The notes under the pieces were generated by a model. That model worked only from the letters and a program-made list of their open reading frames with translations, ran no database searches and was not told where the DNA came from. This document shows, piece by piece, positions 6,664-6,944 of a stretch of 6,944 nt of DNA. The position numbers and the translations under genes are program-made. Source of the DNA: CAZDOD01 sp964506935 (GTDB lineage Bacteria; Desulfobacterota; Zymogenia; Zymogenales; Zymogenaceae); contig CAZDOD010000156.1 of assembly GCA_964506935.1 (NCBI GenBank), positions 1-6,944 of the forward strand, in the 5' to 3' direction. The stretch's first letter is position 1. Each line of letters starts with the position of its first letter.

Positions 6664-6741
6664 GGATTTTTTGAAGACACACCACCAATCTTAGAAGAAT
6701 GCGGATCAAAAAAGTGACTATATCTGATTTGGAGTTTTAGG
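6664..6741. other. Short spacer before the right-hand gene
   Basis: These 78 bases hold a T run (6666-6672) right after the TPR stop but no stem before it that would make an intrinsic terminator. No small gene is supported. The only clear signal is the ribosome binding site at 6731-6734. Confidence 0.5.
6731..6734 (+). promoter_or_regulatory. Ribosome binding site supporting a TTG start
   Basis: GGAG lies seven bases before the TTG at 6742. In this frame a TGA stop is at 6715-6717 and no ATG or GTG occurs between it and the TTG, so this site decides the start. Confidence 0.6.
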
Positions 6742-6944
6742 TTGAATCTCAAGGAAGGTCTTATCTGGCTGATTGTTGCCGTCCTTGCTACCGCCAACGG
6801 CTTTTTGTTTTCGGCGCTGTATTACGAACCATATATGCGAAGTGTCGCAGCTTTTTGGCCTCTACATAATGAACGCCCCTTTGTGTGGTGGCTCCACAAG
6901 TTCTTTGATGTGTCGTTTGCCTTTCTTTTCGGCTTCGCACTTGT
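6742..6944 (+). CDS. N-terminal part of an unidentified membrane protein (runs off the window)
   Basis: A frame starting with TTG reads MNLKEGLIWLIVAVLATANG and stays open for 67 codons to the right edge. Residues about 7-28 form a strong membrane segment, followed by a short loop with aromatic and basic residues (YYEPYMRSVAAFWPLHNERP, then FVWWLHK). A second membrane segment begins at about residue 54 (FDVSFAFLFGFALV). The alternation suggests a multi-pass inner-membrane protein. I do not recognise the family from this portion. The TTG start is supported by GGAG seven bases upstream. It follows the TPR gene by 78 bases on the same strand and might belong to the same transcript. Confidence 0.6.
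   Translation, partial: MNLKEGLIWLIVAVLATANGFLFSALYYEPYMRSVAAFWPLHNERPFVWWLHKFFDVSFAFLFGFAL

Overview
The window centres on a gene cluster for the soluble motor of a V/A-type (rotary) ATPase. Four genes lie on the + strand in the order E (226-843), A (854-2611), B (2630-4018) and D (4022-4666), with gaps of only 3 to 18 bases. A fifth gene, a small universal stress protein (Usp) at 4672-5103, follows D after 5 bases and has its ribosome binding site inside the end of D, so it is almost certainly part of the same transcript.

The host is most likely a bacterium. The cluster is short and lacks archaeal subunit F between E and A, genes have Shine-Dalgarno sites, one gene uses a TTG start, and two downstream products look like lipoproteins or exported proteins with bacterial signal peptides. 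Frequent AGG and ATA codons, a V/A-type ATPase and a moderate GC content would suit an anaerobic Gram-negative lineage such as a Desulfobacterota-like organism. That is a guess from general impression, not a placement.

Layout: 1 to about 140 is clearly richer in GC (about 63% by my count) and carries, on the - strand, an open frame that looks like the remains of an IS66-type accessory transposase protein (OrfA/TnpA). Positions 140-225 form a short non-coding lead to the ATPase genes. Positions 226-5103 are the ATPase-Usp operon. Positions 5104-5406 are an AT-rich, gene-free stretch with a C-rich, G-poor tract and a plausible promoter for what follows. Positions 5407-5853 encode a probable lipoprotein with a PrcB C-terminal-like domain, and 5908-6663 an exported protein made of six tetratricopeptide (TPR) repeats. 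From 6742 a membrane protein starts at a TTG codon and runs off the right edge.

How it works together: A and B form the catalytic hexamer head, D is the central rotor shaft and E is half of the peripheral stalk. The window holds none of the membrane-sector genes (I and K), nor C, F or G, so by itself it encodes an incomplete machine. Ion specificity (H+ or Na+) and direction (synthesis or pumping) cannot be judged. The partners must lie left of the window or elsewhere. The Usp protein is missing the usual ATP-binding residues and is a candidate partner or regulator of the ATPase. The three right-hand genes look like an unrelated envelope-associated group.
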